This document shows, one piece after another, positions 20,590 through 28,581 of a stretch of 32,372 nt of DNA. The position numbers and the translations under genes are program-made. Every line of letters begins with the position of its first letter. Within the stretch, counting starts at the first letter, position 1. The DNA is taken from positions 1 to 32,372 of the IMG/VR virus record IMGVR_UViG_3300014325_000035. The stretch is one strand, 5' to 3'. The notes beneath the pieces were generated by a model. That model was given only the letters and a program-made list of their open reading frames with translations, ran no database searches and was not told the DNA's origin. Source of the DNA: a virus.

Positions 20590-20599
20590 CTAAACGAAG

Positions 20600-22876
20600 A
20601 TGTCAAAGTTCTTCCCATCTCAACTTGTACCCGAAAAGGACAAGAATAAGCCCGACTGGGGCCGTCTTCATTTGGACTACGCCGAAAACCTCCTCATAAT
20701 GAAAAACAATATGTTTTCTACTATGAGTAGGCTTTACCAATCTTACAACGGGGAGAAGTTCAATACAAGCAATGTAGACGGTTGGCTAAAAAGCTTCGGG
20801 TACACCGCCGGGCGCATCAATAAAGCCAAGATGGTTTCTTACCGGTGGTCGAGAAACAAACTTGACCTTCTTAACGGGGAATACCTGAAAAGGCCCATAA
20901 AAGCCACGGTTGAAACCGTTAACTCGGATTCCAAAACAGCGAAGTTAGAGCAAGCCTATTTTATGAGTGGGGCCATGAGCGCCCAGGAAGAAGGTGTTTT
21001 AGAAAAGCTCAAGGGTGTAGGCGTTGATGTAACCGAAGGGATGCAGATCCCGCAAAGCCCCGATGATCCGCTTTGGGAAAGGATGTCTTTTAAGGATAAG
21101 AACGAGGAGATCATGCAAATAATCCTCGATTCAGACGTGAAAGAGTTGGGGATTCTTTGGAAAACCGCTAAAAACTTTTTAGACGTGGAGATTGTTTCGG
21201 GATGTTGGGGTAAGGTTGACGTAACCGACGAAGGAAAGGTAGATTACCTGATTTTTGACCCAAGGGACGCTATTTATGTAGAGATAGAGAACGACCCGTT
21301 CTGCGAAAGAAGCCCATTAAAAGGCGCAAGGCATAGAATGACCTTATCGGAAATACTCTCGAGGTATCCACTGAACAACGAGCAAATAAAAGTTGTTCAG
21401 GCCGCACAAAACAACGTCACCCAATACATCAACGGAAAGAAGTTCAACACCTATCTGTGGAAAGGCGGCGATTTATGTGTGGACGTTATTCATATAGAGT
21501 GGAGGTCTGTAAGGCCCGAGTACTTTAAACTCAGCCCAAAGACTAATAACCAGATGCAGCTCGACCCTTCTACGCCTTATTACACACTTCCTTTAGGAGT
21601 AGATGTTTTTGAATCAGCGCCGGATAAATATTTTTTAATCGAGATCACGGATAAAACTAACTGGAACGACCTTTTTGAAACAGTCCCCGCAGGTAAGATA
21701 CCTGTTATCCGTAAGTATAAGGAGGATGTTTGGGAAGCTACCCGTATCGGTGGCTGCATGGACGTGCAGGTTAGGAGAAAGTACTTCCAGTTAAGGAAGA
21801 GTGATTCCAAAGCCTACGTTTTAGACCTTTCGTACTGCGGGTTCAATTTCCAAACCGTTGACGGGCTTAGAATTTCTTTACAAGAAAATTTAGGCAACTT
21901 CGGCAACATCCTGGATATTGTGATGTACCAAATTCTAAAGGAGTTAAACTCGGCAAAGGGCAGAGCTTTATTTATTGACCGGGGATTGCTTGGCCCGAAA
22001 CAGTCGGTAAAAGAAGTTGTTTACGATATAGTGAACGATGGATTTACAACCGTGGATTCAACTCAGGACGGGCAAAACCTTAACGGGGCTGATATAACTA
22101 AACTCATTCACCAGCAGGACTTAGGTTTTACACCTAACCTTCAAATGCTTTTCCAGTTAAAAGACCAGATGCTTGCCATGATGGACAGGATATCTGGAGT
22201 TAACGAAAACCGGGAAGGGTTTACACCCGCAAGCTCAACTGCAACTAACGCCACGAATTCAATCGCCGCCAGCAGGACTATAACAGAGCCTTTGTTTTAC
22301 CACTTCTCTCTATTCGTGGAGAAGCTTTTAATGAAGATTTGCGAAGTAAGGAAAGTTACTTACGCGTTCTACGAGGCTGAAAAAGGCCGCCAAATTCTAG
22401 GCGACAACAAGCAAGGTTTCCTGGAAGTTTTAAATAGCATTGGTTACCAAGACTACGACGTTACCCTCGATGACGGTAGGAGATACGCAGATTTACGTTC
22501 TAAACTGGACGTTTATATACCCGCAGCTCTTAACGCTAAAGAGATAACGGTGCTTGATGCTATTAACGCGGAAGTCGCAGAAACTTATGCTGAAATGAAG
22601 GTAGCGTTTAAATCTGCTTTGGAAAGAGTACAAAAAGTAGCTTCCGACCAAGCGGAAAGGGAACATCAGATGGCAATGGAGCAGAACCAGGCAAACCAAG
22701 CGGCTATGCAGCAGGCTAGTGATGCCATGCAAGACAAGAAAACCGTACATGATATAGATAAGATTCACGCAAAGGGCCAGTCTGCTATTGCTCTTGAAAA
22801 CCAAAAAAGTTTGAACAAATTGCATTTAGAAAACAATAACGCCAGCAATAAGATCATAGAAAAAGTTACAAAATAG
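20600..22876 (+). CDS. Portal protein
   Basis: A 758-residue protein, the long form of portal found in crAss-like phages and relatives. Recognisable parts are the N-terminal helical crown/wing region with RINKAKMVSYRWSRNKLDLL near 75-94, a central domain with DVEIVSGCWGKVDVTDEG and YLIFDPRDAIYV (about 200-230), and a C-terminal helical, Gln- and Ala-rich barrel region (HQMAMEQNQANQAAMQQASD). Twelve copies would form the ring through which DNA enters and leaves and to which the ring proteins attach. The last 11 nt, including the stop codon, overlap the operator for the next gene. Confidence 0.88.
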   Translation: MSKFFPSQLVPEKDKNKPDWGRLHLDYAENLLIMKNNMFSTMSRLYQSYNGEKFNTSNVDGWLKSFGYTAGRINKAKMVSYRWSRNKLDLLNGEYLKRPIKATVETVNSDSKTAKLEQAYFMSGAMSAQEEGVLEKLKGVGVDVTEGMQIPQSPDDPLWERMSFKDKNEEIMQIILDSDVKELGILWKTAKNFLDVEIVSGCWGKVDVTDEGKVDYLIFDPRDAIYVEIENDPFCERSPLKGARHRMTLSEILSRYPLNNEQIKVVQAAQNNVTQYINGKKFNTYLWKGGDLCVDVIHIEWRSVRPEYFKLSPKTNNQMQLDPSTPYYTLPLGVDVFESAPDKYFLIEITDKTNWNDLFETVPAGKIPVIRKYKEDVWEATRIGGCMDVQVRRKYFQLRKSDSKAYVLDLSYCGFNFQTVDGLRISLQENLGNFGNILDIVMYQILKELNSAKGRALFIDRGLLGPKQSVKEVVYDIVNDGFTTVDSTQDGQNLNGADITKLIHQQDLGFTPNLQMLFQLKDQMLAMMDRISGVNENREGFTPASSTATNATNSIAASRTITEPLFYHFSLFVEKLLMKICEVRKVTYAFYEAEKGRQILGDNKQGFLEVLNSIGYQDYDVTLDDGRRYADLRSKLDVYIPAALNAKEITVLDAINAEVAETYAEMKVAFKSALERVQKVASDQAEREHQMAMEQNQANQAAMQQASDAMQDKKTVHDIDKIHAKGQSAIALENQKSLNKLHLENNNASNKIIEKVTK

Positions 22877-22925
22877 TTTGTAATAATATAAATATTACTA
22901 ACTTTGCCTTAATTCTAACCCCTCA
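22866..22925 (+). promoter_or_regulatory. Operator, promoter and leader of scaffold gene
   Basis: TTACAAAATAGTTTGTAA (22866-22883) is the exact reverse complement of the copy at 16479 and overlaps the portal stop codon. Its TTTG (22877-22880) acts as -33, 18 nt before the -7 box TAACTTTG (22899-22906). The leader TCTAACCCCTCA is at 22914-22925, 5 nt before the ATG. Confidence 0.78.
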
Positions 22926-22930
22926 AAGAA

Positions 22931-24064
22931 ATGACTAAACTGCTTAGACAGCTTAGCCCTGAACCGGCTATACAGAACAATAGCGAGACTATTGTTGCCG
23001 AAGTTAAAAAACCGAGTGTTGATTACTCGGCGTTCGAAACCGAACAAAGACTCGAGCAAAACTTCAACCAAAACTACAAGCCAGAGGAAAAACCTCAGGA
23101 AAAGCCTGTAGAAACTCCACAAGAGAAAGTTGAGGAAAAGCCAGTCGAAAAGGAACCCGTAAAAATCCCTGAAGAAAAACCCGCAGAGCCCACGGAAGAA
23201 CCGGTATTGGGTTTTAAGGAGCATTTGACTTTAGGAAAAGAAGGTGAGTTAACGTTTGTATCCACAGCAAAAGAGCTGGGCATGGATATAACAGAAGACA
23301 ACCTTGGGGCATTCAAACAAGCCTACGAAAAGAAACTGGAAGCAGTTAAAAACGAGGCTTGGTCTGGGAACCTAATGGCGGAACTTGCAAAAGAACCGCC
23401 CGAAGTTCAGGAAGCGTACCTTTTAGCTAAAAGCGGCCAATCAGTAGCGGCTATCGAGCAGAAAATTTCACAAGTAAACAGCCTACTAGGTAAACAGAAT
23501 TACGACCTGGTAAAGCTTGACTTGGAAGAACGAGGTTATGACGAGGATCAGGTGGCGCAAAAACTCGAAGAACTTACCGAAAGCGGTAAAATAGATTCTT
23601 TGGGAGAACAGATTCGCCAAGACCTGATTCCCGTAAAAGAACAAATCGTTAAGTCGCGGGGCGAATTTCTCAACAAACTGAAGGAACAAGAGACCAACAG
23701 GATTGCTGAGAGCAACCAAAAAGTTCGAACCGACTTAGAGGCAGAACTAAAGACCACAAAAGAATTCTTGGGTTTAAAGCTACACGAATCAACGCCTGAT
23801 ACCATCCTGAAGAGATTCGGGGAAGGAAAGTACGACGATTTGCGTATGGCAAACCCCAAGATGTTTTTGCAGTCGATCCTTTTAAAGGAGTTTGGAGATA
23901 TGGCCGTTAACGAACTGCGCCAGAAAGCCCAAGCGAAAGTAATTCAAAAACAAGCCGAAGAACTTCACAACGTGCCAATAGTTAGGCAGGGTAATAACGG
24001 GAAACCGATAGACACTCAAACTAGCGCTATGGATAGACTCGAAGAGCAGTTCCGGCGAAAGTGA
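22931..24064 (+). CDS. Scaffold-like protein upstream of capsid
   Basis: A 377-residue protein between portal and major capsid protein, the usual place of a scaffold. Residues of about 50-90 are a Pro/Glu/Lys linker with repeated EKPxE units (PEEKPQEKPVETPQEKVEEK). The rest is long, charged, helical coiled coil (VKLDLEERGYDEDQVAQKLEEL, as VKLDLEERGYDE and DQVAQKLEEL). The last 40 residues are basic and end LEEQFRRK, a likely capsid-binding tail. This composition is typical of scaffolds that assemble the prohead and leave. No protease is seen nearby, so how it leaves is unknown. Confidence 0.75.
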   Translation: MTKLLRQLSPEPAIQNNSETIVAEVKKPSVDYSAFETEQRLEQNFNQNYKPEEKPQEKPVETPQEKVEEKPVEKEPVKIPEEKPAEPTEEPVLGFKEHLTLGKEGELTFVSTAKELGMDITEDNLGAFKQAYEKKLEAVKNEAWSGNLMAELAKEPPEVQEAYLLAKSGQSVAAIEQKISQVNSLLGKQNYDLVKLDLEERGYDEDQVAQKLEELTESGKIDSLGEQIRQDLIPVKEQIVKSRGEFLNKLKEQETNRIAESNQKVRTDLEAELKTTKEFLGLKLHESTPDTILKRFGEGKYDDLRMANPKMFLQSILLKEFGDMAVNELRQKAQAKVIQKQAEELHNVPIVRQGNNGKPIDTQTSAMDRLEEQFRRK

Positions 24065-24077
24065 AACTAAAAAAAAT

Positions 24078-24089
24078 TCTAACCCCTCA
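24078..24089 (+). promoter_or_regulatory. Leader element before capsid gene
   Basis: TCTAACCCCTCA, 15 nt before the capsid ATG. There is no operator or -7 box in the 40-nt gap after the scaffold gene, so here the leader element occurs without a promoter. That argues it acts in translation or RNA, not in initiation of transcription. Confidence 0.6.
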
Positions 24090-24104
24090 AAAAACTAAAT
24101 AACC

Positions 24105-25595
24105 ATGTCATTCAATCCCGGCCCCACTATAATTAACTCGGGCACATTCTCAAACTCGACCTGTACCACAGAAAACGACTTAATGCTAAACGCTATCAAG
24201 AAGCCCTGGATTCAGGACTGGCTTGATTTCGTTGACCAGCGTAAGTTAATGACCCTGTTAACCTCTGGCGTTATGACCCCTTATGGGCCTAAAGATTCCA
24301 GCAAGGTGCGTACAGAAATGCCCGTTATCGACGATTCTAAAAAGATTTCAGATAACGCCTACCGTTTTAACGTTATCGGTAGCATCAATCAACCCTCAGA
24401 GATTATTTCTCAATACGGATCAACGTCTGCGGATGGCACTTTCCAACTTTATTTAAAAGACAATCTGCTGTTCGAAGGTATGAATGCCCTGTTTCACGCC
24501 GGCGACTTCCAGGCTCGTGTAATGTCAAACCCGACAGGTGTAGCAGGCAACTTCCTGTACACCTTTAAGTCGGTTGATGGACGATTATTTGACTACACAA
24601 CAAACGTAGCTGGGCAGATTGGCGCTAAAACCTGTATTGGCGTTTATACCTCTTATGGAGAAGGTTCTCTACGCGGCTACGGACGCTCTACTTACCCCGA
24701 TACTTTCGTGGTTCATACCACAATCCAGCGTGCCGAGTGCGCAATCACCGGTGATGCCGGTTCTGATGTTCGTTGGTATCAATACGACGACATGCAGGGT
24801 GGCAAGATGGAAAAATGGATGTGGGACGAAGTTTACCAAGCCCGCGCCAAATTTTCTCAGCAAAACGAGTATATGAAATGGTTTGGCGTTTCTTCTATGA
24901 AAAATTCTGATGGAACCATTAAACCTGTTGCGCCCGTGGATTCTTATGGTATGCCCCTTATCACAGGTGATGGCGTTGTGCCTCAAATCGACGGCGGTAA
25001 CGCCCTTGTGGCTTCTGGCTCTGATGGTATGCCTACCTTGGATGATTTTGGCGACATGACACAAGCCGTTGTGCAGTCTGGTGATTTATACAACGGAATA
25101 ACCCTGGTTTGCGTAACCGGAATGTCTGGCTACCGCCATATACAAACAATCGCTCCTTTACTGATGGCCGCGCAGTCTACTACAATTTTTGTAGAAAAGG
25201 CTGATTCGGGCCGTGTAGGTGGAGAGAAAGTGAACGCCGGATTTGAGTTTACCACCATTAACTTCTTCGGCAACAAAGTTCACTTCATCATGCACCCGAT
25301 GTTTGACGATACACAAAAGTTCACTCTTTACAACTCGCAGGGCCGCCATGTTCAAGGAAGCACGTTCTATTTCCTTACTATTGAGGAAATGGGAGCTACC
25401 CACAAGAACATCGAAATCTTTGCTAAAGGTAAAGAAGGCATAGACCGATCTAATATCGTACAAGCGTTTGGCGGTATGACCGGTCGCGGAACCGCACTTT
25501 CTACTTCGGACGTGGATAAATACTCGTTCCTGAAGCAGGATTTGATCGTGGTTCGTAAGCCTCGCCTGTGCGGAATAATTCGTCCTGCCGCATAA
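24105..25595 (+). CDS. Major capsid protein, crAss-like HK97 fold
   Basis: A 496-residue protein of the size of crAss-like major capsid proteins. Recognised features are an N-terminal arm with KKPWIQDWLDFVDQRKLMTLL (as KKPWIQDWLDF and VDQRKLMTLL), a central helix WMWDEVYQARAKFSQQNEYMKWFG (as WMWDEVYQARAKF and QQNEYMKWFG), which is the spine-helix pattern, and a C-terminal beta-rich domain ending KQDLIVVRKPRLCGIIRP. It would form the icosahedral shell. It is followed by a strong bidirectional terminator, consistent with high expression. Base composition is more GC-rich than the accessory genes. Confidence 0.88.
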   Translation: MSFNPGPTIINSGTFSNSTCTTENDLMLNAIKKPWIQDWLDFVDQRKLMTLLTSGVMTPYGPKDSSKVRTEMPVIDDSKKISDNAYRFNVIGSINQPSEIISQYGSTSADGTFQLYLKDNLLFEGMNALFHAGDFQARVMSNPTGVAGNFLYTFKSVDGRLFDYTTNVAGQIGAKTCIGVYTSYGEGSLRGYGRSTYPDTFVVHTTIQRAECAITGDAGSDVRWYQYDDMQGGKMEKWMWDEVYQARAKFSQQNEYMKWFGVSSMKNSDGTIKPVAPVDSYGMPLITGDGVVPQIDGGNALVASGSDGMPTLDDFGDMTQAVVQSGDLYNGITLVCVTGMSGYRHIQTIAPLLMAAQSTTIFVEKADSGRVGGEKVNAGFEFTTINFFGNKVHFIMHPMFDDTQKFTLYNSQGRHVQGSTFYFLTIEEMGATHKNIEIFAKGKEGIDRSNIVQAFGGMTGRGTALSTSDVDKYSFLKQDLIVVRKPRLCGIIRPAA

Positions 25596-25611
25596 TAATA
25601 TAGATGCAAAC

Positions 25612-25644
25612 AAAAGCCCCCGCCTAAAAAGTGGGGGGCTTTTT
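25612..25644. terminator. Bidirectional intrinsic terminator
   Basis: AAAAGCCCCC pairs with GGGGGCTTTTT across a 12-nt loop. T-runs on either strand allow it to end both the capsid transcript and the minus-strand endonuclease gene, whose stop codon overlaps its edge. Confidence 0.9.
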
Positions 25645-26134
25645 ATTTAGGGAAATTAAACATTGCAAACTCTCCTTTATAGGATTTTATGACATTGTCA
25701 TAGGCTCTGGCCGCGGCCTCTTCAGTAGCAAAATGCCCTAACCTTATTTCCTTTCCATCGTGGAACAAACGCGCTCTCCATTTACCCGATGCCCTTATAT
25801 ATCCTACACCAAGATATTTTGAATAACTATCCTTGTGCTTAGACATATTTTTCATGTTGTCCTGATGAGAGCAATTTCTAAGGTTTGCCCTGGTATTGTT
25901 TAAAGTATTGTGATCAATATGATCGCAATCCATTTTGTCAGGCGTATTTAAAATTACTCTATGCATTAGGTAGTCTTTTCTATACCCTAATGCGTATGAT
26001 GTTCTGCAAGCGTAGCAATTATTTGAACTAATTTTAACGTGCCACTTCCATTGCATTAGGAATTCATAATCGGCATCATCAACTAACGCGAACCTGTCGC
26101 GCCCATTTTTACCAGACAAGGGTATTTTTTTCAT
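25643..26134 (-). CDS. HNH endonuclease with AP2 domain
   Basis: A 163-residue free-standing homing endonuclease read opposite to the virion genes. The HNH core has MHRVILNTP (57-65), CDHIDHNTLNN (70-80) and NLRNCSHQDN (84-93). An AP2/ERF DNA-binding domain at 106-158 carries YLGVGYIRASGKWRA, EIRLGHFATEEAAARAYD. HNH-AP2 fusions are common mobile genes in phages. It sits between the capsid gene and the next virion gene, after a terminator, with its own minus-strand promoter region and a hairpin just before its start codon. Confidence 0.92.
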   Translation of the reverse strand: MKKIPLSGKNGRDRFALVDDADYEFLMQWKWHVKISSNNCYACRTSYALGYRKDYLMHRVILNTPDKMDCDHIDHNTLNNTRANLRNCSHQDNMKNMSKHKDSYSKYLGVGYIRASGKWRARLFHDGKEIRLGHFATEEAAARAYDNVIKSYKGEFAMFNFPK

Positions 26135-26139
26135 GTGCT

Positions 26140-26181
26140 AAAAAAAGAGCCGATTAGATAGTAGGGCTATCCTCACGGCTC
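26140..26181 (-). terminator. Terminator-like hairpin before endonuclease start
   Basis: On the minus strand GAGCCG (26181-26176) pairs with CGGCTC (26152-26147), an inner GATAG/CTATC stem sits inside, and TTTTTTT (26146-26140) follows. The U-run ends 5 nt before the endonuclease ATG. It is an intrinsic-terminator shape in a 5' leader. Confidence 0.7.
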
Positions 26182-26224
26182 AGTTTAGCTTTTGGCTAAA
26201 AACTTTCGAACTTGCCCTACAAAT
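26140..26224 (-). ncRNA. Candidate structured small RNA or attenuated leader
   Basis: From a start predicted about 7 nt below the -7 box at 26231-26238 to the U-run at 26140 is about 85 nt. It has three possible hairpins in order: CTAC/GTAG near 26229-26216, TTTAGC/GCTAAA near 26200-26184, and the terminator stem. No ORF is inside. It could be a small RNA or an attenuator keeping the endonuclease low. Confidence 0.4.
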
Positions 26225-26230
26225 TCGTAG

Positions 26231-26279
26231 CAAATATATACAATGTGTATGGGATATTACAATAAACTTTGTAACTTTA
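26231..26279. promoter_or_regulatory. Second divergent operator-promoter
   Basis: TTACAATAAACTTTGTAA at 26257-26274 is identical to the copy at 9079. Plus strand: -7-like TAACTTTA at 26272-26279. Minus strand: ATTG (26263-26260) as -33 and TATATTTG (26238-26231) as -7, 21 nt apart. The layout repeats that at 16454-16501. Confidence 0.68.
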
Positions 26280-26284
26280 AAGTT

Positions 26285-26336
26285 TTTATCTAACCCTCCG
26301 GAAGGCCCTCTATCAGAAATGATAGGGGGCTTTTTG
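26285..26336 (+). ncRNA. Candidate ~50-nt RNA between promoter and terminator
   Basis: Plus-strand transcription from the TAACTTTA box would meet a strong terminator (GCCCTCTATCA, GAAA loop, TGATAGGGGGC, then TTTTT at 26331-26335) after about 50 nt. The short RNA would carry TCTAACCCTCC at 26289-26299, a near copy of the virion leader element, and no ORF. It may be a leader remnant of a lost gene or a small RNA that mimics the leader. Confidence 0.4.
26305..26335 (+). terminator. Intrinsic terminator with GAAA tetraloop
   Basis: An 11-bp stem (GCCCTCTATCA / TGATAGGGGGC, one T-G pair) with a GAAA loop and five Ts. It isolates the next promoter from upstream transcription. Confidence 0.88.
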
Positions 26337-26400
26337 TTCCAAACTATTTTGTAACTCAGATTTTTTGACTATTTTTACACTCTAATTTACTAACCCCTCA
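26337..26400 (+). promoter_or_regulatory. Operator, promoter and leader of 26412 gene
   Basis: TTCCAAACTATTTTGTAA (26337-26354) is a near-palindromic operator starting right after the terminator. Its TTTG (26348-26351) is 18 nt from a -7-like TATTTTTA (26370-26377). The leader ACTAACCCCTCA is at 26389-26400, 11 nt before the ATG. Confidence 0.65.
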
Positions 26401-26411
26401 AAACTAAATTA

Positions 26412-27632
26412 ATGGAAACAGCCAATGCCAAGACCGCGAGTCTTGAAGGGCCGTTCAAAGAAGGAGAGCATTATTTCCTCTTTAAAGACGGCCGTGGAAT
26501 CCCACACAAAGTAGCAAACTTAGATCACCCAATGTTTCACGCAAGAAATTTTGGAACAGTTACCCTGGAATCTTATCGGGTAGCCGCGAATCACCGAAAC
26601 GGCGAAAGGCCGGACATCGAAACAAAATCAATGTTCAGGGCAGTTAAAGATCGTGCGACCGGTTGGTGGTTTGGCATCCCAATTGGGATAAACGACCACG
26701 ACAAGCAGATTACTTGGGCGCAGTACCCTTTGCGGATGCAAAATACATTCGATTTGTCAAAGGTTGAAGATCGTAAGATGTTCGCCTGTTTGTCCAGAGA
26801 CCCGCGCGTAGAAGGCAGCCCCAATCAGTCGGGCAAACCTTTATACAAGGTAATTGACAGCCACAAGAAGAATATGGACTACATGGAGAACCGCTCTAAG
26901 CGTAAACGCTGCGAGGAGATCATTGAAGGCTTGAATTACGAGCAGCTTATCGAACTGGCTCCTTCGATTGGAATTAACCCCCGCGCCTACAATCAGCAGG
27001 ATATGCACGCCGAGTTCTTCAGGTACGCCGAAAACAATTTCACGAAGTTCCTGGAGCTTTGGGATAGCCCCAACCGCCAAATCACTACTACCTTTAAGAG
27101 AGCCCTTAACACAGGGGTTATCCAAAGGGTAATCGTAGAGGGCACAAACGGCATGATGCACGTTTACCAATTTGAAGGCCTTGCGCTAGGTTCTACGGAA
27201 AGTGAAGCCGTTGCGTTCCTTTCCTCAAACGACCGGGCATCCATGCTCACTTCTATACTTTTCAGAACATCAGAGGCAGAGAAGTCAATGAAGCAAAATA
27301 ACACCAAGGTTTTACAGGTTGATAAGGCCAGAGACCTGGAAAGAGAAGTTGCCGAATTAAGGGCACAACTTGCCGCGAAGCAGGAAAAATCAAAATCTAC
27401 GGTAACCTATGATACCAAAGACGTTGAAGTTATCCCGGGGATTATTCAGACCAAAGAAGGCCCAAAGGACGTAGATACGGTTGTTTTAAAACAAGATGCT
27501 GCCGCCGTCAAGTCCGAAAGCTACGACATGGCTAAATTGCTTGCCGAAGCAAAGGATTTAAAGATACGAGGAGCTCATTTCATAAAAGACCCCGAAAAGC
27601 TAGCTAAGAAAATAGCAGAAGCGAAACAATAA
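26412..27632 (+). CDS. Virion-region protein, unknown
   Basis: A 406-residue protein behind its own operator, promoter and leader in the virion block. The first 280 residues are a globular alpha/beta domain (GWWFGIPIGINDHDKQITWAQ as GWWFGIPIGIND and KQITWAQ). A coiled coil follows (KARDLEREVAELRAQLAAKQ, about 305-324). The last 30 residues (AKLLAEAKDLKIRGAHFIKD) resemble a small helix-extended-loop-helix DNA-binding end. Position and terminator-bounded expression suggest a structural, cargo or head-completion protein, but I do not recognise the family. Confidence 0.72.
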   Translation: METANAKTASLEGPFKEGEHYFLFKDGRGIPHKVANLDHPMFHARNFGTVTLESYRVAANHRNGERPDIETKSMFRAVKDRATGWWFGIPIGINDHDKQITWAQYPLRMQNTFDLSKVEDRKMFACLSRDPRVEGSPNQSGKPLYKVIDSHKKNMDYMENRSKRKRCEEIIEGLNYEQLIELAPSIGINPRAYNQQDMHAEFFRYAENNFTKFLELWDSPNRQITTTFKRALNTGVIQRVIVEGTNGMMHVYQFEGLALGSTESEAVAFLSSNDRASMLTSILFRTSEAEKSMKQNNTKVLQVDKARDLEREVAELRAQLAAKQEKSKSTVTYDTKDVEVIPGIIQTKEGPKDVDTVVLKQDAAAVKSESYDMAKLLAEAKDLKIRGAHFIKDPEKLAKKIAEAKQ

Positions 27633-27640
27633 CCACAAAA

Positions 27641-27666
27641 CCCCACTGTAAGAAGTGGAGCTTTTT
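27641..27666 (+). terminator. Intrinsic terminator
   Basis: CCCCACT pairs with AGTGGAG (one mismatch) around a 6-nt loop, then GC and five Ts. It is weaker than the two upstream terminators and is again followed directly by an operator. Confidence 0.7.
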
Positions 27667-27667
27667 G

Positions 27668-27707
27668 TTCCAAACTATTTTGTATATTTGTAAGGTCTAA
27701 CCCCTCA
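27668..27707 (+). promoter_or_regulatory. Operator, promoter and leader of 27721 gene
   Basis: TTCCAAACTATTTTGTAT (27668-27685) overlaps the -7 box TATATTTG (27683-27690). The leader TCTAACCCCTCA is at 27696-27707, 13 nt before the ATG. The segment 27660-27684 is an exact copy of 26329-26353. Confidence 0.7.
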
Positions 27708-27720
27708 AAGACTAAACACC

Positions 27721-28581
27721 ATGACTGGCGATGAGCTGTCGTATGACGTCATTAACTTATTGACCAAGTTTGGTTTTACTCAAGACCAGAGGTACGACAT
27801 CGACTGGATAAGAAACAAGCGGGATCAGATACGCGCCTACCTTATTCAGATGGAGTTTCAGAAGCGAGGGTTCGTCAACCCCGTTTGGATGCAAGACCTT
27901 AACGTTATTCAGTTCACTCCCGTAAAAGTTTCGGATATTGATTACGGAATTTGTGGAAGTTGCAACATTTCTAAAACCACTATCCCGCAACACATACCTC
28001 TTTACAACCCCGATAGCCAGAACGAGGACAACGGGTTAAAGATAATGTCGCCTTGCGGCACAAACAGCTTTTACTACCTGCCATTAGAAAGCATAAAACT
28101 TATCCCAAAAGAACACCCGAGGTCATTGTTCAACTACTACTTCAACATAAACAACCAGTACTACGTAAACAAGTATTACAACACCGGATTGCAGTTAAGG
28201 GTAATGGGTGTTTTCGAAAGACCCGCAGAGATTAATATTGTAAGTAACCTGGAAATTTCTAGCGGTAGCTTAATAGTGGGAACTGTTTACAAGGTTATCA
28301 ATTACCAAATCGTTCACAATGGTTTAGGGTATAATCCGGGACAGACTTTTACGGCGGTTAACACAACTTATACTGGAAGCGGATCTGTGGTTTTAAATAA
28401 CCCGGTTCAGCTATTTGATGAAGCTACCAGCACTTACCCGGTAACGAACTCTATGGCAAGGCTGATAGTTTACGAGATGCTCACTAAGGAATTTGGGGTA
28501 GAAAAAGAACAGGTTTCGGCCTACAAAAATGATATTGGAGATGATAACACCCAAGTTACAAATAGAGCGGCGCAAGTTTAA
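27721..28581 (+). CDS. Head-tail connector / ring protein
   Basis: A 286-residue protein. The N terminus (ELSYDVINLLTKFGFTQDQRYDIDWIRNKRDQIRAYLIQ as ELSYDVINLL, DIDWIRNKRDQIRAYLIQ) is the helical start I associate with crAss-like connector or ring proteins that sit below the portal. The C terminus (MARLIVYEMLTKEFGVE) is a helix of the same family. A beta module of about 50 residues (176-228, SGSLIVGTVYKVIN ... GYNPGQTFTAV) appears inserted and recurs in the tail protein at 30982. It is expressed from its own operator-promoter. Confidence 0.75.
   Translation: MTGDELSYDVINLLTKFGFTQDQRYDIDWIRNKRDQIRAYLIQMEFQKRGFVNPVWMQDLNVIQFTPVKVSDIDYGICGSCNISKTTIPQHIPLYNPDSQNEDNGLKIMSPCGTNSFYYLPLESIKLIPKEHPRSLFNYYFNINNQYYVNKYYNTGLQLRVMGVFERPAEINIVSNLEISSGSLIVGTVYKVINYQIVHNGLGYNPGQTFTAVNTTYTGSGSVVLNNPVQLFDEATSTYPVTNSMARLIVYEMLTKEFGVEKEQVSAYKNDIGDDNTQVTNRAAQV

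Noticed and set aside
22898-23859. Several antisense ORFs in the scaffold gene
   Set aside because: Their Phe- and Leu-rich products mirror the Lys- and Glu-rich coding strand and show no motif.
24619-24876. 85-codon plus-strand ORF inside the capsid gene
   Set aside because: No family-like pattern, no start context and well within a conserved gene; unlike the 889-1593 case it has no recognisable blocks.
25158-25613. Long antisense ORF (151 codons) in the capsid gene
   Set aside because: Low-complexity product on the strand opposite a strongly coding gene, no promoter and no overlap logic with neighbours; a typical shadow.
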